64,000 nucleotides of DNA from Rhipidocladum racemiflorum. Its lineage: Eukaryota > Streptophyta > Magnoliopsida > Poales > Poaceae. Positions 13,201-24,731 of this stretch are shown one piece after another. Numbering within the stretch: the stretch's first letter is position 1; each line of letters starts with the position of its first letter. The position numbers were made by a program, and so were the translations under genes. The stretch is from contig CM070576.1 of assembly GCA_036346355.1 (NCBI GenBank), positions 14,367,558 to 14,431,557 of the forward strand, in the 5' to 3' direction. Below the pieces are notes generated by a model that saw nothing but the letters and a program-made list of their open reading frames with translations, did not search any database and had not been told where the DNA came from.

Positions 13201-14313
13201 CTGCGGTGACATGGTTGACTCGGCCTCTCACCACGATGCAGGGTGTGGCTCCTGATCTTTGGCGTCCTAGCTGGGTGGTTCCTAGATTGAAGCGAATCGG
13301 GGTCACTCCTGCTTTGTCTTCTTTGGACAAGCTGTTGGCAAAGTGTCTGGCTCGTTCTTGATTGTAGCGGCGTCTCCTTTGTTCCTGCTTGTTGCACAGA
13401 GTAAGCGTTTCTAAGCGAAGTGGGTGCAGTAGTTACGATTGACAGGTCTTGGTGCTTTGAGGATGGTGTCCTTGTTGCGATTCGTGGTTGGAATCTGAAG
13501 AATTGATTTGGTGCAACTCTCGGTATTTGTGCGTTCCTGGCGTGATCCTTCTTTGTTGCATCCTGCGCTTCTGTTCTCATCCGATTCCTTGCGCTTGTCC
13601 TCAAGAATAAGCGCCTTATTCACCAACTCTTGGAAATCTGGAAAGGTGTGGGTGATCAACCCTACTTGCAATCCTGAGTTAAGTCCCTTCATAAAAGCGA
13701 GGCCTCGGATTTATCTGTCGCTACATCCTCAAAAAGCGTGGCGTGCTAGCTGTGTGAACTTGTTCAGTAGTCGGCCACCAGCTGATTACCTTGCTTGATG
13801 CTCTGAACTCCTCCTTCTTAAGGTCCATGATTCCTTCAGGCCACGTGATCTTGTCGGAATGCACCGTGAACTCTTCCCAAGTGATATCTTGAGGGTTCTC
13901 TTGCGTGGCACGAAGTTCTCCCACCATTCGGCGGCCGTTCCTTCCAGGTGATGAGAAGCGTAGAAGTACCTTCTCATTTCCTATGCATTGAGCTATGTGT
14001 AGCTTCCTCTCGATTGATCTTAACCAATCATCGGCCTCCAATGGATTGTCATTCCCGGAGAAAGTGGGTGGGTGAGTTCTCATGAACTCGGCGATCTTGT
14101 ATTCTGGCGTGGTCACGATTAACTTGATTAGCGATGGCCTGGCGGTGGCGTGTTGCATTTGTTGCATCATAGCATGCATCAAGCGAGTCTGAGCAGCAAG
14201 AAATGCTCCAAAATTCTGCATATCAATGGCGGTCTTTGGTGCTCCATCATTGGGGTTTTCTCTTTGGCGGGAACCACTTCCATTGTTTCCAAAGTTTCGC
14301 GGGTGTTCACCAT
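13201..14313 (-). pseudogene. Gag of chromovirus copy 1 (frameshifted)
   Basis: The start is chosen at the minus-strand ATG 14313-14311 (MVNTRET), conserved at 23510 in copy 2. Downstream come MQNFGAFLAAQTRLMHAMMQ, FMRTHPPTFSGNDNPLEADD with WLRSIERKLHI, and a C-terminal stretch with FPDFQELVNKALILEDKRKE, the usual order of a Ty3/gypsy retrotransposon Gag. A Cys-rich segment near 13400-13440 stands where the CCHC knuckle should be but is out of frame. The protein would form the cytoplasmic particle. Length is about 370 codons before the protease. Confidence 0.75.
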
Positions 14314-14550
14314 CTGTCGATTTGCTCTAAGTCTTAGAGATGAGGGGAATCAAGAATAGACAAGTAATATGGAACTTATGCGGGCGAAAGGTGTAACCTT
14401 AAGGTCCAACTTTATTAACTAATCAATAGTAACTTGGTATGGTTGCTTACAATGAAAAAGTGCCTTGCAACACATAATGCACACTCAGAAAACAAAGCAA
14501 ATCCAAATCGAAATAAATCTGGAGTCTAACGCATAAAGGGTGACTCTTTA

Positions 14551-15313
14551 TTAAATGACGTGACTCGGTGAAGTAGTCTCACAATAGAACCTATGCTCAC
14601 TCATCGAGAAAACCTCCACGGCACGATGCAGGTCTTTGTGGCATAGGCGTAACGATCGCCATGTCCAGCAAGCTGTGTCCTCTATGGTAGTCGAAGAAGC
14701 GATGTCCTCATCGAATCGACTCCTCTGGATCTGGCTCGTGTAGCTCAATCTTGGCTCTGAGTGCAGTCCGTACAAGGTCATCTCCAACTCGTCAATCCTT
14801 CGTAGAAGGTGTGCCACATACTCTTGAGCTTCCCGCCATCTGTTCTTCTCTGTCGTGATTTCCTTGCGGGCCTTCTGTAGCTCCTTGCTTGTATTATCTA
14901 GTACATCCTCCTGGGCGACGACAAATCGTGCCAACTGTGTAACCGTGGCATCCTCATCCTGAATCGCTTTTGGGTCAAGAAGGTTATCGCTGCGTGGATG
15001 ATAACGGAACACCGTGCTCTCCAATTCTCTGGCGTAGATGCGGGTAATGTGTCGCATTTGCTCGTCGTGATACTTCTTGGATACCCATCTGCATTGTAGA
15101 TCTCCTGGCCGTGCAGTGTATCGGGCGATTGCCTGGGCCCTTTTTCCTAGCAGGTACCTCAATCCTCACGTCACAAGCCTTGATCAATCCCGCTTGTCTG
15201 ATCACTTCTACTTGGTATTGGGGCTTCTCAAAATCTCCGAGAGTCTGTAGCATATGCCAAAGTTCCGCGGCGTGACCAACTCCCAGATCAACGTAGTTGA
15301 ACTCTTCCTCCAT
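14551..15313 (-). pseudogene. ORF0 upstream of gag, chromovirus copy 1
   Basis: A separate same-strand ORF between the 5' LTR/PBS and gag, starting MEEEFNYVDLGVGHAAELWH and ending ...SEHRFYCETTSPSHVI, about 250 codons once one frame change near 15140 is allowed. The middle is rich in Glu, Lys and Arg with heptad-like spacing (QKARKEITTEKNRWREAQEY), suggesting a coiled coil. Rice RIRE3/RIRE8-type gypsy elements are known to carry an extra ORF0 before gag; this looks like the same kind of ORF. Function is unknown. Conservation of both ends in copy 2 shows it is a real ORF. Confidence 0.65.
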
Positions 15314-15514
15314 CTGTCACAAGAGTGCTTTACGTAAGAACTCGGAATTTTTAAATTGTGACAAGGTAAGGGAAAATTTCAGCAAGAGACAAGAAAAGAG
15401 AGAAGGGGATAAGTCGAGATGTCATTTCTTGTCTTCACAAATTTTTAGCTTTTAGAAAATAGGTTTTATCCTCACTACGACCATTCTAGCTAGGGTTGAG
15501 CCTGCAGTCAAGTA

Positions 15515-15528
15515 TGGCTCTGATACCA
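15515..15528 (-). other. Primer-binding site, tRNA-iMet, copy 1
   Basis: Minus strand TGGTATCAGAGCCA, complementary to the 3' end of plant initiator tRNA-Met, 4 nt inside the edge of LTR A2 (15533). Confidence 0.9.
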
Positions 15529-15532
15529 CCTC

Positions 15533-18500
15533 TGTCGGGACCCCGAATTTGCAAATCCGGACCCTCTGTGTATTCAGCACTAGTCCAGGAACGCGCTAGT
15601 GCACACAGTCTTAACATCGGTAAATATCACAATCATACCACTCGATACCAATAAAGTACTTTATTTAAATAACCAAACTGGTTACTCGACCTTATGGTCA
15701 AGTTACAAATGTATGCCTCGCAAGGCGAAACTTATTCAGAGAAAAATAATAGCAGCGGAAAATCAAATAACCCGTGGCGCCATCCGGTATACCACAGGCA
15801 ACCGAGCTCGCTTCCCTAAGTAGACGGATCCTCCTGGAGTTCCTCCTCCAAAGCTGGCGTAGTCTCCTCTTCAACTGATGTTGTGTTGAGGCAAGGGTGA
15901 GTACTTGGTACTCAGCAAGTCATGCACAGAATGCAAGCTAATATACTATATGCATGGCTTGGTACAAAGGAATAGCTCAAGGTATATTTGCGAAACTTGA
16001 CATTTGAAAAGTAATATAAGTAGATTCGGCGGTAGAAATAAGTAAAGCATAAATAACTTTTCAAGAAGTTTAATAAACATTTTCCCCATCCTAAACCACA
16101 TTTCCATCATCTTCATTATTAAACCAACCCACCTCTCAAACCAAAGTTATTTTTGAGAAAATCTAACCCTTGACTGTAATTCCTGAGCGATGTCAATACC
16201 GCGGACACGGCTATTCGAATAGATTCTAAACTCTGCGAGAGGTTATGCACTTTACCCACAAGATACAAGTCAAACACCACAAAGGCGAGCTCCGTAACAA
16301 AGTCTTTCGGAAACCTCTAACAATACAAGTGGTCCTCCCGGTTATTGCGCACTAACCCTTCCCTTCGCTAAGGCGAAGTCTAGGCCAATCAACCGTTAGA
16401 TGGGTACCTGGCCTCGGCCCGATGCGCTCCCCGTACAACTTACACAAAGGGTGTAGTTGACCTCCTGAGGTCCCACAGTGCGTTATTAGCAACTTAGTCA
16501 ACTAGGTCCGTCCCATTACAGACATGTGGTTGCACGTTAGACCCAGTTCAAAGGCTTGCAAGGTTAAGTCCTTAGGGTGACCAGGGCAAGACAACCCGAA
16601 GAACCAAAACAACACTCCCAATGCCACACCAGGCCCACCTAATTACTCTTTGCCACATGCCCGGCCGAAATCGTTTATCAAACCCCGATTGATTACCATG
16701 CACCACGTGCCATCAACATCACATGATACTTTTCCAAAACAGGTTCAATATATCATTAAGTCAATATTAACATTTGATTGTCCAATATCATGTCATGAGC
16801 ACGAGCGAGCTCTAAGCGTTATACTACAGCGGTCTAAAAACCCATGTTGGCAACCTAATAATGTCCAACTAGTAATCCACAACTAGGGTGACAAAGGGTC
16901 ATGGCACATACTTAAGTAATCAAGGTGTCATACAGCAAATTGGTACTTATCTAACCCCCAGGTTTAAACAAAGTATCTTTCTAATTGAACTAGCATGCAA
17001 TAGTTTAAATCAAAATAGATTTCGAAATAGGATCAACATGGTCAAAGCACAACTTGCCTTCAAAAAGTACTTGCTCTTGGTCTTGAGTTGGATCCTGAGT
17101 CAATACTTCTCCTTGAATCCTTCCCACTTCAACGTCTACTCGTAAAGCGTGCAAATAGCAAATACGCAAATAAACAATAGGCAAAAAGTGTCCAAACATC
17201 CAAATAAAATCCACAAACAGAAAGAACATAATTTTATGGATTTTTAGAAACTGGAATCGTCAAATTTGGAGTTAAAACGCAAAAGTTATGATTATTTAAA
17301 GTTTAAATAATCAATTAAATAATTTTACAGAGAAAAACTTTAGTCCAAAAATTAAATAAAATTTATATTTAGGTAGATCTCAATTTTATACAAATTTAGA
17401 AATTTGAATCACTCAAATCGGAGTTGAAACGCAAAAGTTATAAGCGTTTGAAGTTTGAATCTAAATTTGAATCAATATTTCGAATTAATAAATCATTTTC
17501 TTTTCGGAAATTAATTATTGCGTCGGCATGGACACGTGGCAGCCTTTGATTGGCCTCTTGGCGTCGGCCAGTCCATGGACTTGGTCCACGCTCGGCTCGG
17601 GTCTCACCGTGAACTCGGTCCACGACTCTCGTGTCGGCCCGACATGTGGGCCCACTCGGGTAGCGTCATCGCCGGCGTCGGCGGGCTCAGCCCACGGTCT
17701 TGACAGTGGGACCTTTGACGGCGTCATGGGTGACGTCGGTGCGCTTAGGCGGGTCGGCGGCCCGACATGCGGGCCCTCGACACCGCGGGCCCAGCGTGTC
17801 GGCGTCTACACTGCCAGCGCGCGGGATTCGCCGACCGCGTCGGTCCAACTTCCCGACACGTGGCGCCAATCTCGGCCGTTGATTTGAGATTCAGCGGCCG
17901 CGATTAGATTCCGGGGTTAACACGTTGAATCTACTCGATGATCGTGGGCGTTCGATCTAGATCGGACGGTCGAGATCTAATCCTATAAAAATCACTACTA
18001 CGGCGCGTGGCGATTGGAACCGTCGGATCTTGATCCAGCGGTCCAGATCTAATCGGGTTTGGAACACGTGAACTCACCTCAACCGCACGATCAAGATCGG
18101 ACGGCGCTCGAAGTTCGCGAGGGCGATGGCGGACGCGGCGGAGTCGCAGCCACCGGAGACGAGAGACGACGACGAGCCCGACGGCGCTCCGGTCGTTCCG
18201 GCGAAGTGGGTGGTCTCTTGGATCGTCTCGGCGGGGACTCGGATCTGGGCTTCTTCGGTGGAAGGCAGCGGACGTCGGCGAAAGCGGCGTAAACATGGCG
18301 GTCACCTCCTCCAACTTCTGGCGGCGAGCTTCGCCGCAAAGCGGCAGCGGCTTTCGAGCGAGATGGCTCGGGAAGCGGAGTGCGCAAGGATGAGGGCAAC
18401 CTCGGGCGTGACCAGGGCTTTAAATAGCCTCGGCGTTCGTGCGAGGCGGAAACCTAATTCTACGGCGGCCCGGCGCGGCGGCGGAGTCCGGCTTCCGGAC

Positions 18501-19041
18501 TTCGGCGGAGCACGCGCCCGGCCGTCCGCGTGGCACGATCAACGGCCACGATCGGCGTGGCGCGATCGGATCCGGCCGGATTCGGCCAAGCGATGCGGGC
18601 GGATCTCGGCCTGGATCTTGATCCAACGGTTGGGATCGATTAGGAGTTTTGAGTTTGGTTTGATCGAGTCACGTGGCTCGGTCGGACTCGAGTCCGACTC
18701 GGGTTCCGACTTCGGATCGGATGAACAAGATTTCGACCGAGTTGAATTTCAGCGATTTAATATTTAAAATAATTCCCGATAATTCATTTAATTCATTAAA
18801 AATAGCAAAAGACTTAAAAATTCGAGAAAAATTCTGGAAAATACTTTGGATCATTTTGGACTCAAATAAAATATTTCCAACAAAATTTTATTTGCAAAAT
18901 TAAATTCTTTAATTATTTCAAAATGGAATAAATTCAAATAAATTCCAAATAAATCCAAATAAATTCGAGAAAATTCCAAAAATTCACCAAAGTGCCGGAT
19001 CACACATGAATTTAAGAAAAGCAAAATTTTGGGGTGTTACA
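15533..19041 (-). repeat. LTR A2 (shared middle LTR of the array)
   Basis: 3509 bp, the same ends as A1 and A3. It serves both as 5' LTR of internal copy 1 (PBS beside 15533) and as 3' LTR of internal copy 2 (polypurine tract beside 19041). No TSD flanks it. In coding sense it shows a leader with donor GAG|GTGAGTT at 18077, an acceptor near 17139, donor GAAG|GCAAGT at 17057, an inverted repeat at 15899-15913 and acceptor CAG near 15875. The 213-codon frame at 18126-18767 lies in U3/R and is not conserved in A1 or A3. Confidence 0.9.
18419..18426 (-). promoter_or_regulatory. TATA box of LTR A2
   Basis: TATTTAAA on the minus strand in the same context as in the other A-type LTRs; would drive transcription of internal copy 1. 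Confidence 0.55.
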
Positions 19042-19053
19042 AACCTCCCCCTT
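19042..19053 (-). other. Polypurine tract, internal copy 2
   Basis: Minus-strand AAGGGGGAGGTT abutting LTR A2. Confidence 0.8.
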
Positions 19054-19113
19054 AATAGAATCTCGTCCCGAGATTCGGGGCTTACTAAAGGAATAGGTTT
19101 GGAAACTCTTTCT

Positions 19114-19320
19114 TCAAATCCTCTTCACAGCTCCCAAGTCGCTTCGCTCTCTGCATGGTTGCTCCACTTGAATCCCTCTGAAGCGGGTTGACTTATTTAC
19201 GGTTTCTCGATCCATTGTGTTTAGAATCCTCACGGGATGCTCCTTATAAGTCAAATCCTCTTGCAACTCAATTGAGTCTAGCGGTGTCTGTTCCTCGTGA
19301 ACTCGGAGACACTTCTTCAA
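19114..19320 (-). pseudogene. Chromodomain end of chromovirus pol, copy 2
   Basis: Minus-strand translation with EEQTPLDSIELQEDLTYKEH followed by PVRILNTMDRETVNKSTRF. It is the counterpart of 9890-10146. The last part, where ATWER appears in copy 1, is out of frame here. Confidence 0.6.
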
Positions 19321-19539
19321 GCTGACACATGGAATACATCATGCACTCCGCCAACGATTGTGGCAACTCCAAGTGGTAAGCAACTTAGCTTTGCGACTCA
19401 AAATCTTAAATGGTCCAACATAGCAGGAGTGCGAGTTTCCCTTTGGCATGGAACCTCTTAACTCCCCGAGAGGCGTAACTCTGAGGTAAACAAAGTCTTA
19501 CGGTTCAAAACTCAAGTCTCGGCGACGATTATCAACATA

Positions 19540-20500
19540 ACTCTTACATCGAGATTGGGCTATCTTCAACCTTTCCCTAATCATGGCGTCTGTTTCTTGA
19601 CCTCTTGAAGAATATCAGGCCCAAAGACACGGCGCTCGCCGGTCTCATTCCAATTCAATGGCGTCCGAGCATGGTCGTCCATACAAAGGCCTCAAAAGGT
19701 GACATCGTAAACTAGCACGATAACTATTGTTGTAATCGAACTCGGCATACGGCAAACTCTTATCCCAATAGGTAGCATAAGCCAATGCACAAGCTCTCAA
19801 CATATCCTCCAGAATCTGGTTGACTCTTTCGGCCTGTCCCATCCGTCCTGTGGATGATAAGTATCTTGAAGTTCAAGCGGGTTCCCATGGCTTCATGCAA
19901 CTTATTCCGGAACCTTGAGGTAAATTGGGTACCTCTGTCCGATACAATCCTCTTTGGCACTCCGTGCAAGCAGACAATCGATCATGTACAATTCTGCTAA
20001 TTTATCTCCCGAGTAAGTGGTCTTCACGGGGATAAAATGGGCTACTTTAGTCAAGCGATCCACTATAACCCATATGGAGTCATAACCTCCTTGAGTCTTG
20101 ACAACCGGTAATGAAATCCATTCCGATTTCCTCCCACTTCCACTCAGGTATTTTCAGCGGTTGTAGCAATCCTGCCGGGTCTCTCGATGCATTGCCTTGA
20201 CTCTCTGGCATACGTCGCACAATGCAACATGCTCGGCAACTTCACGTTTCATACTCGGCCACGAATCTCTCCTTGAGATCCTGATACATCTTGGCGCTTC
20301 GAGGATGAATTGAGTACTTGAGTCATGGGCTTCTTCCGAATCAGTTGCTTTAACTCCTTTTTGCTAGGCACACAAATGCGATCCTTCATCCACAACGTGC
20401 CTTGCTCATCAACTTGAAGTCCTCTTGCCTTGCCTTCCTCCTTGATGGACTTAATCCTGCGGATCTTGTCATCATCCTTCTGTCCTTCTCGGATCGATCC
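19540..20500 (-). pseudogene. Integrase of chromovirus copy 2 (frameshifted)
   Basis: Fragments include GVPKRIVSDRGTQFTSRFRN (19760-19969) and, in a second frame, GQAERVNQILEDMLRACALA with YWDKSLPYAEFDYNNSYRAS (19645-19842). The Glu of the catalytic triad would lie in the ERVNQ stretch, which copy 1 has lost. The N-terminal zinc-binding portion at about 20200-20350 is recognisable by DNA similarity to copy 1 but is not in one frame. Confidence 0.72.
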
Positions 20501-20589
20501 TCTAGGGTAGGCTTTACTTCTAATGCGGCCCAGAATCCGCTAGGTACTACCTCAATCTTGATTTACGAAAATCCTCACATAACTCATCA

Positions 20590-21260
20590 CGACTTGTGGC
20601 TAGCAACGTACTCACGGTATGGCTTTTCCGACTCGGGGCATCGGCTATTACGTTGGCCTTCCCGGATGGTAATGGATTCCAACATTATAGTCCTTGATCA
20701 ACTCTAACCATCTCCTCTGCCTCATATTCGAGATCCGATTGGGTGAATATGTACTTAAAACTCTTATGATCCGTATATACTTCATCTGTTTCCAATCAGA
20801 TAGTGACGCCATATCTTCAAAGCATGCACTACGGCAGCCTAACTCTAGGTCATGTGTCGGATAATTTTCCTCATGCGGCCTCAAGCGCCTTGATGCATAA
20901 GCGGCGACCTTTCCGTTCTGCATCGGCACACATCAAGTCCTTGGCGCGATGCGTCACAATAAATATCGAAGCTTTGAGCAACATCCAGGTAGAACTAACA
21001 CCGTGCTGATGTCAATCGCTTCTTCAGCTCTGAAATCCTTTCTCACATTCGGCGTCCATGCAAACTTCTTTTCCTTCTTCAGCGATTGTGTAAGAGGTTT
21101 CGCAATTGTCGAAAAGCCTTCGATGAAAGCGGCGGTAGTATCCTGCCATTCCGAGGAAACTCCGAATCTGAGTCACAGTCTTGTTTGCTCCCAATGTAAC
21201 ACGGCTTCTACTTTGCTTGGATCTCTGGCGACTCCTTCAAGGGTCATTACATGTCCAAGA
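20590..21260 (-). pseudogene. RNase H region of chromovirus copy 2
   Basis: The 20648-20929 frame contains KVAAYASRRLRPHEENYPTH, then after a frame change NMRQRRWLELIKDYNVGIHY, the typical end of the gypsy RNase H region. The latter part is missing from the readable frames of copy 1, so the two copies complement each other as evidence. Confidence 0.72.
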
Positions 21261-21359
21261 AACTCCACCTTGTCCTTCCAAAAATCACACTTGCTGAACT
21301 TGGCGAAAAGTTCTTTGTTCCTCGACTTTTCCAAAACTCGCCTTAAGTGTTCGGCATGT

Positions 21360-22340
21360 TCATCCTACTGTCTTGGAGTAGATCGGATATCGTCTATGAA
21401 CACGACGACAAACTTGTCCAAATATTCCATGAACACCTTATTCATCATATTCATGAAATAAGCCGCGCATTAAATCGATCCAAAGGACATAATCTAAACT
21501 CGTAATGTCCATATCTTGGCGAGAATGCGCCTTGAATATCTTACGATCGGATCTTCAATCGATGGTATCCCGACCTCAGGTCAATTTTGGAGAAAACTCC
21601 GGCTCCTCTCAACCGATCAAACAAATCATCAATCAAGGGTAGCGGATACTTATTCTTCACTGTGACTTCGTTGAGTGCACGGTAGTCAATGCACATCCTG
21701 AAACTTCCGTCCTTCTTCTTGACAAACAAAACTGGTGCTCCCCACGGCGACGAACTCGGTCTGATAAATCCTTTCTCCATTAACTCTTCTAGCTGTTTCT
21801 TCATTTCTACCAACTCCTCGGTGGACATCCGATAGGGTCTCTTTGCTATCGGTGCTGTACCCGGTACAAGCTCTATCACAAACTCTATGTCCCTGTCTGG
21901 CGGCATACCAGGTAGATCTTCGGGAAAAACATCTGAGTACTCATTCACTACTGAGACATCCTCTATGCTGATTGCCTTGGTACTGTTAACCATCAACTGT
22001 CCATCTCTAACTGCAGTGGCTTGAAATTCCACTTTCTTCCCACACGGGCTCTCAATTGAGATGGTCCTTCGTCCACAATCCAATACGGCCTTGTGCTTGG
22101 ATAACCAATCCATTCCCAATATGACGTCTAAGGTCTGGGTCTCCAAAATTATAAGGTTTGCTAGGAACTCTATTCCATCTATTAGTATTCTCACCCCGGA
22201 ACATCCTACTTTCGTTCGGAGTTCGGAACCAGGGGTTTGAACTAAAAGCATGCACTTAAGTCTTGCAATCCTCAAATCATTTCTAGTAGCAAAGCCTTGC
22301 GAAACAAACGAATCTGAAGCTCCGAGTCAAACAAAGCTGT
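21360..22340 (-). pseudogene. Protease and reverse transcriptase, chromovirus copy 2
   Basis: The best-preserved pol stretch: one open minus-strand frame, 21541-22275 (244 codons), spans the protease C-terminus (TLDVILGMDWLSKHKAVLDC) and the RT N-terminus (EKGFIRPSSSPWGAPVLFVK, MCIDYRALNEVTVKNKYPLP, GVFSKIDLRSGYHRLKI). The catalytic F-I-D-D codons are at 21389-21400 in another frame. The protease Asp-Ser-Gly site near 22316-22330 has a one-base frame change inside the motif. Motif sequence places it in the Tekay/Del group of chromoviruses. Confidence 0.87.
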
Positions 22341-23510
22341 TTGCAGTCTTGAGTTAACAAGTAACTTACCCGATCTGACGTCAGTAGCATTCTGCAGTGC
22401 ATCTGCGGTGACATGGTTGACTCGGCCTCTCACCACGGCCAGGGTGTGGCTCTGGTCTTTGGCGTCCTAGCTGGGTGGTTCCTAGATTGAAGCGAACTGG
22501 GTCACTCCTGCTGTCTTCTTTGGACAAGCTGTTGGCAAAGTGTCTGGCTCGTTGCGATTATGTAGCGGCGTCTCACTGTTCCTCGCTTGCACGAGTAAGC
22601 GTTTAGCGGGGCTGGGTGCAGTAGTTACGATTGATGTGTCTTGGTGCTTGAGGATGGTGTCCTTGTTGCATTCTCGTGGTTGGAATCAAGAATTGATTTG
22701 GTGCAACTCTCAGCGCCGCTATTGCGTTCCTGGCGTGATCCTTCTTGTTGCATCCTGCGCTTCTGTTCTCATCCAGTTCCTTGCGCTTGTCCTCAAGAAT
22801 AAGCGCCTTATTCACCAACTCTTGGAAATCTGGAAAGGTGTGGGTGATCAACCCTACTTGCAATCCTGAGTTAAGTCCCTTCATAAAACGAGGCTATGCC
22901 TGGATTTATCTGCCGCTACATCCTCGGTGCGTGGCGTGCTAGGCTGTGTGAACTTGTTCGGGTAGTCGACCCATCGGTGATTACCTTGCTTCAGTGCTCT
23001 AAACTCCTCCTTCTTAAGGTCCATGATTCCTTCAGGCACGTGATACTGTCGGAATGCAGATGTGAACTCTTCCCAAGTGATATCTTGAGGGTTCTCTTGC
23101 GTGGCACAGAAGTTCTCCCACCATTCGGCGGCCGTTCCTTCCAGCTGATGAGAAGCGTAGAGTACCTTCTCATTTCCTATGCATTGAGCTATGTGTAGCT
23201 TCCTCTCGATTGATCTTAACCAATCATCGGCCTCCAATGGATTGGCATTCCCAGAGAAAGTGGGTGGGTGAGTTCTCATGAACTCTGACAGTCTTGTATG
23301 CAGCGTGGTCCCTGATTAACTTGATTAGCAGTGGCCTGAGCGGTGACGTGTTGCATTTGTTGCATCATAGCATGCATCAACTGAGTCTGAGCAGCAAGAA
23401 ATGCTCCAAAATTCTGCATATCAACTGGCGGTGCTGGTGCTCCATCATTGGGGTTTTCTGTTTGGCGGGAACCACTTCCATTGTTTCCAAAGTTTCATGG
23501 TGTTCACCAT
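22341..23510 (-). pseudogene. Gag of chromovirus copy 2 (frameshifted)
   Basis: Start ATG at 23510-23508. It has FMRTHPPTFSGNANPLEADD, WLRSIERKLHIAQCIGNEKV and LEGTAAEWWENF (22881-23279), then MKGLNSGLQVGLITHTFPDF in another frame (22603-22884). The TAAEWWENF box is the retrotransposon Gag signature and is cleaner than in copy 1. Confidence 0.77.
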
Positions 23511-23739
23511 CTGTCGATTTGCTCTAAGTCTTAGAGATGAGGGAATCAAGAATAGACAAGTAATATGGAACTTATGCGGGCGAAGGTGTAACCTTAAGGT
23601 CCAACTTTATTAACTAATCAATAGTAACTTGGTATGGTTGCTTACAATGCCTAAGGGCCTTGCAACACATACTGCACATTTAACAAACAAAGCAAATCCA
23701 AATCGAACTAACTCTGGAGTCTAACGCCTAAAGGGTGAC

Positions 23740-24512
23740 TCTTTATTCTATGACGTGACTCGTGAAGGAGTCTCACTATAGAACCTATGCTCACTCATCG
23801 AGAAAACCTCCACGGCACTGATGCGGGTGTTGTGGCATAGGCGCGAAACGAATCGCCATGTCCAAGCAATCGTGTCCTCTATGGTAGTCGAAGAAGCGGT
23901 GTCCTCATCGAGATCGACTCCTCTGGATCACGGCTCGTGTAGCTCAAATCTTGGCTCTGAGTGCAGTCGTACAAGGTCATCTCCAACTCGTCAATCCTTC
24001 GTAGAAGGTGTGCCACATACTCTTGAGCTTCCCGCCATCTGTTCTTCTCTGTCGTGATTTCCTTGCGGGCCTTCATAGCTACTTGCTTGTATTATCTAGT
24101 ACATCCTCCTGGGCGACGACAAATCGTGCCAACTGTGTAACCGTGGCATCCTCATCCTGAATCGCTTTTGGGTCAAGAAGGTTATCGCTGCGTGGATGAT
24201 AACGGAACACCGTGCTCTCCAATTCTCTGGCGTAGATGCGGGTAATGTGTCGCATTGCTCGTCGTGATACTTCTTGGATACCCATCTGCATTGTAGATCT
24301 CCTGGCCGTGCAGTTGTATCGAGGCGATTGCACTGGCCCTTTTTCCTAGCAGGTACCTCAATCCTCACGTCACAAGCCTTGATCAATCCCGCTTGTCTGA
24401 TCACTTCTACTTGGTATTGGGGCTTCTCAAAATCTCCGAGAGTCTGTAGCATATGCCAAAGTTCCGCGGCGTGACCAACTCCCGGATCAACGTAGTTGAA
24501 CTCTTCCTCCAT
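23740..24512 (-). pseudogene. ORF0 upstream of gag, chromovirus copy 2
   Basis: Starts MEEEFNYVDPGVGHAAELWH at 24512, nearly identical to copy 1. The frame changes after VPARKKGQ; the coiled-coil-like Glu/Arg-rich block (ARKEITTEKNRWREAQEYVA) lies at about 23990-24076. Function unknown. Confidence 0.6.
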
Positions 24513-24713
24513 CTGTCACAAGAGTGCTTTACGTAAGAACTCGGAATTTTTAAATTGTGACAAGGTAAGGGAAAATTTCAGCAAGAGACAAGAAAAGAGA
24601 GAAGGGGATAAGTCGAGATGTCATTTCTTGTCTTCACAAATTTTTAGCTTTTAGAAAATAGGTTTTATCCTCACTACGACCATTCTAGCTAGGGTTGAGC
24701 ATGCAGTCAAGTA

Positions 24714-24727
24714 TGGCTCTGATACCA
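24714..24727 (-). other. Primer-binding site, tRNA-iMet, copy 2
   Basis: Minus strand TGGTATCAGAGCCA beside LTR A3 (24732). Confidence 0.9.
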
Positions 24728-24731
24728 CCTC

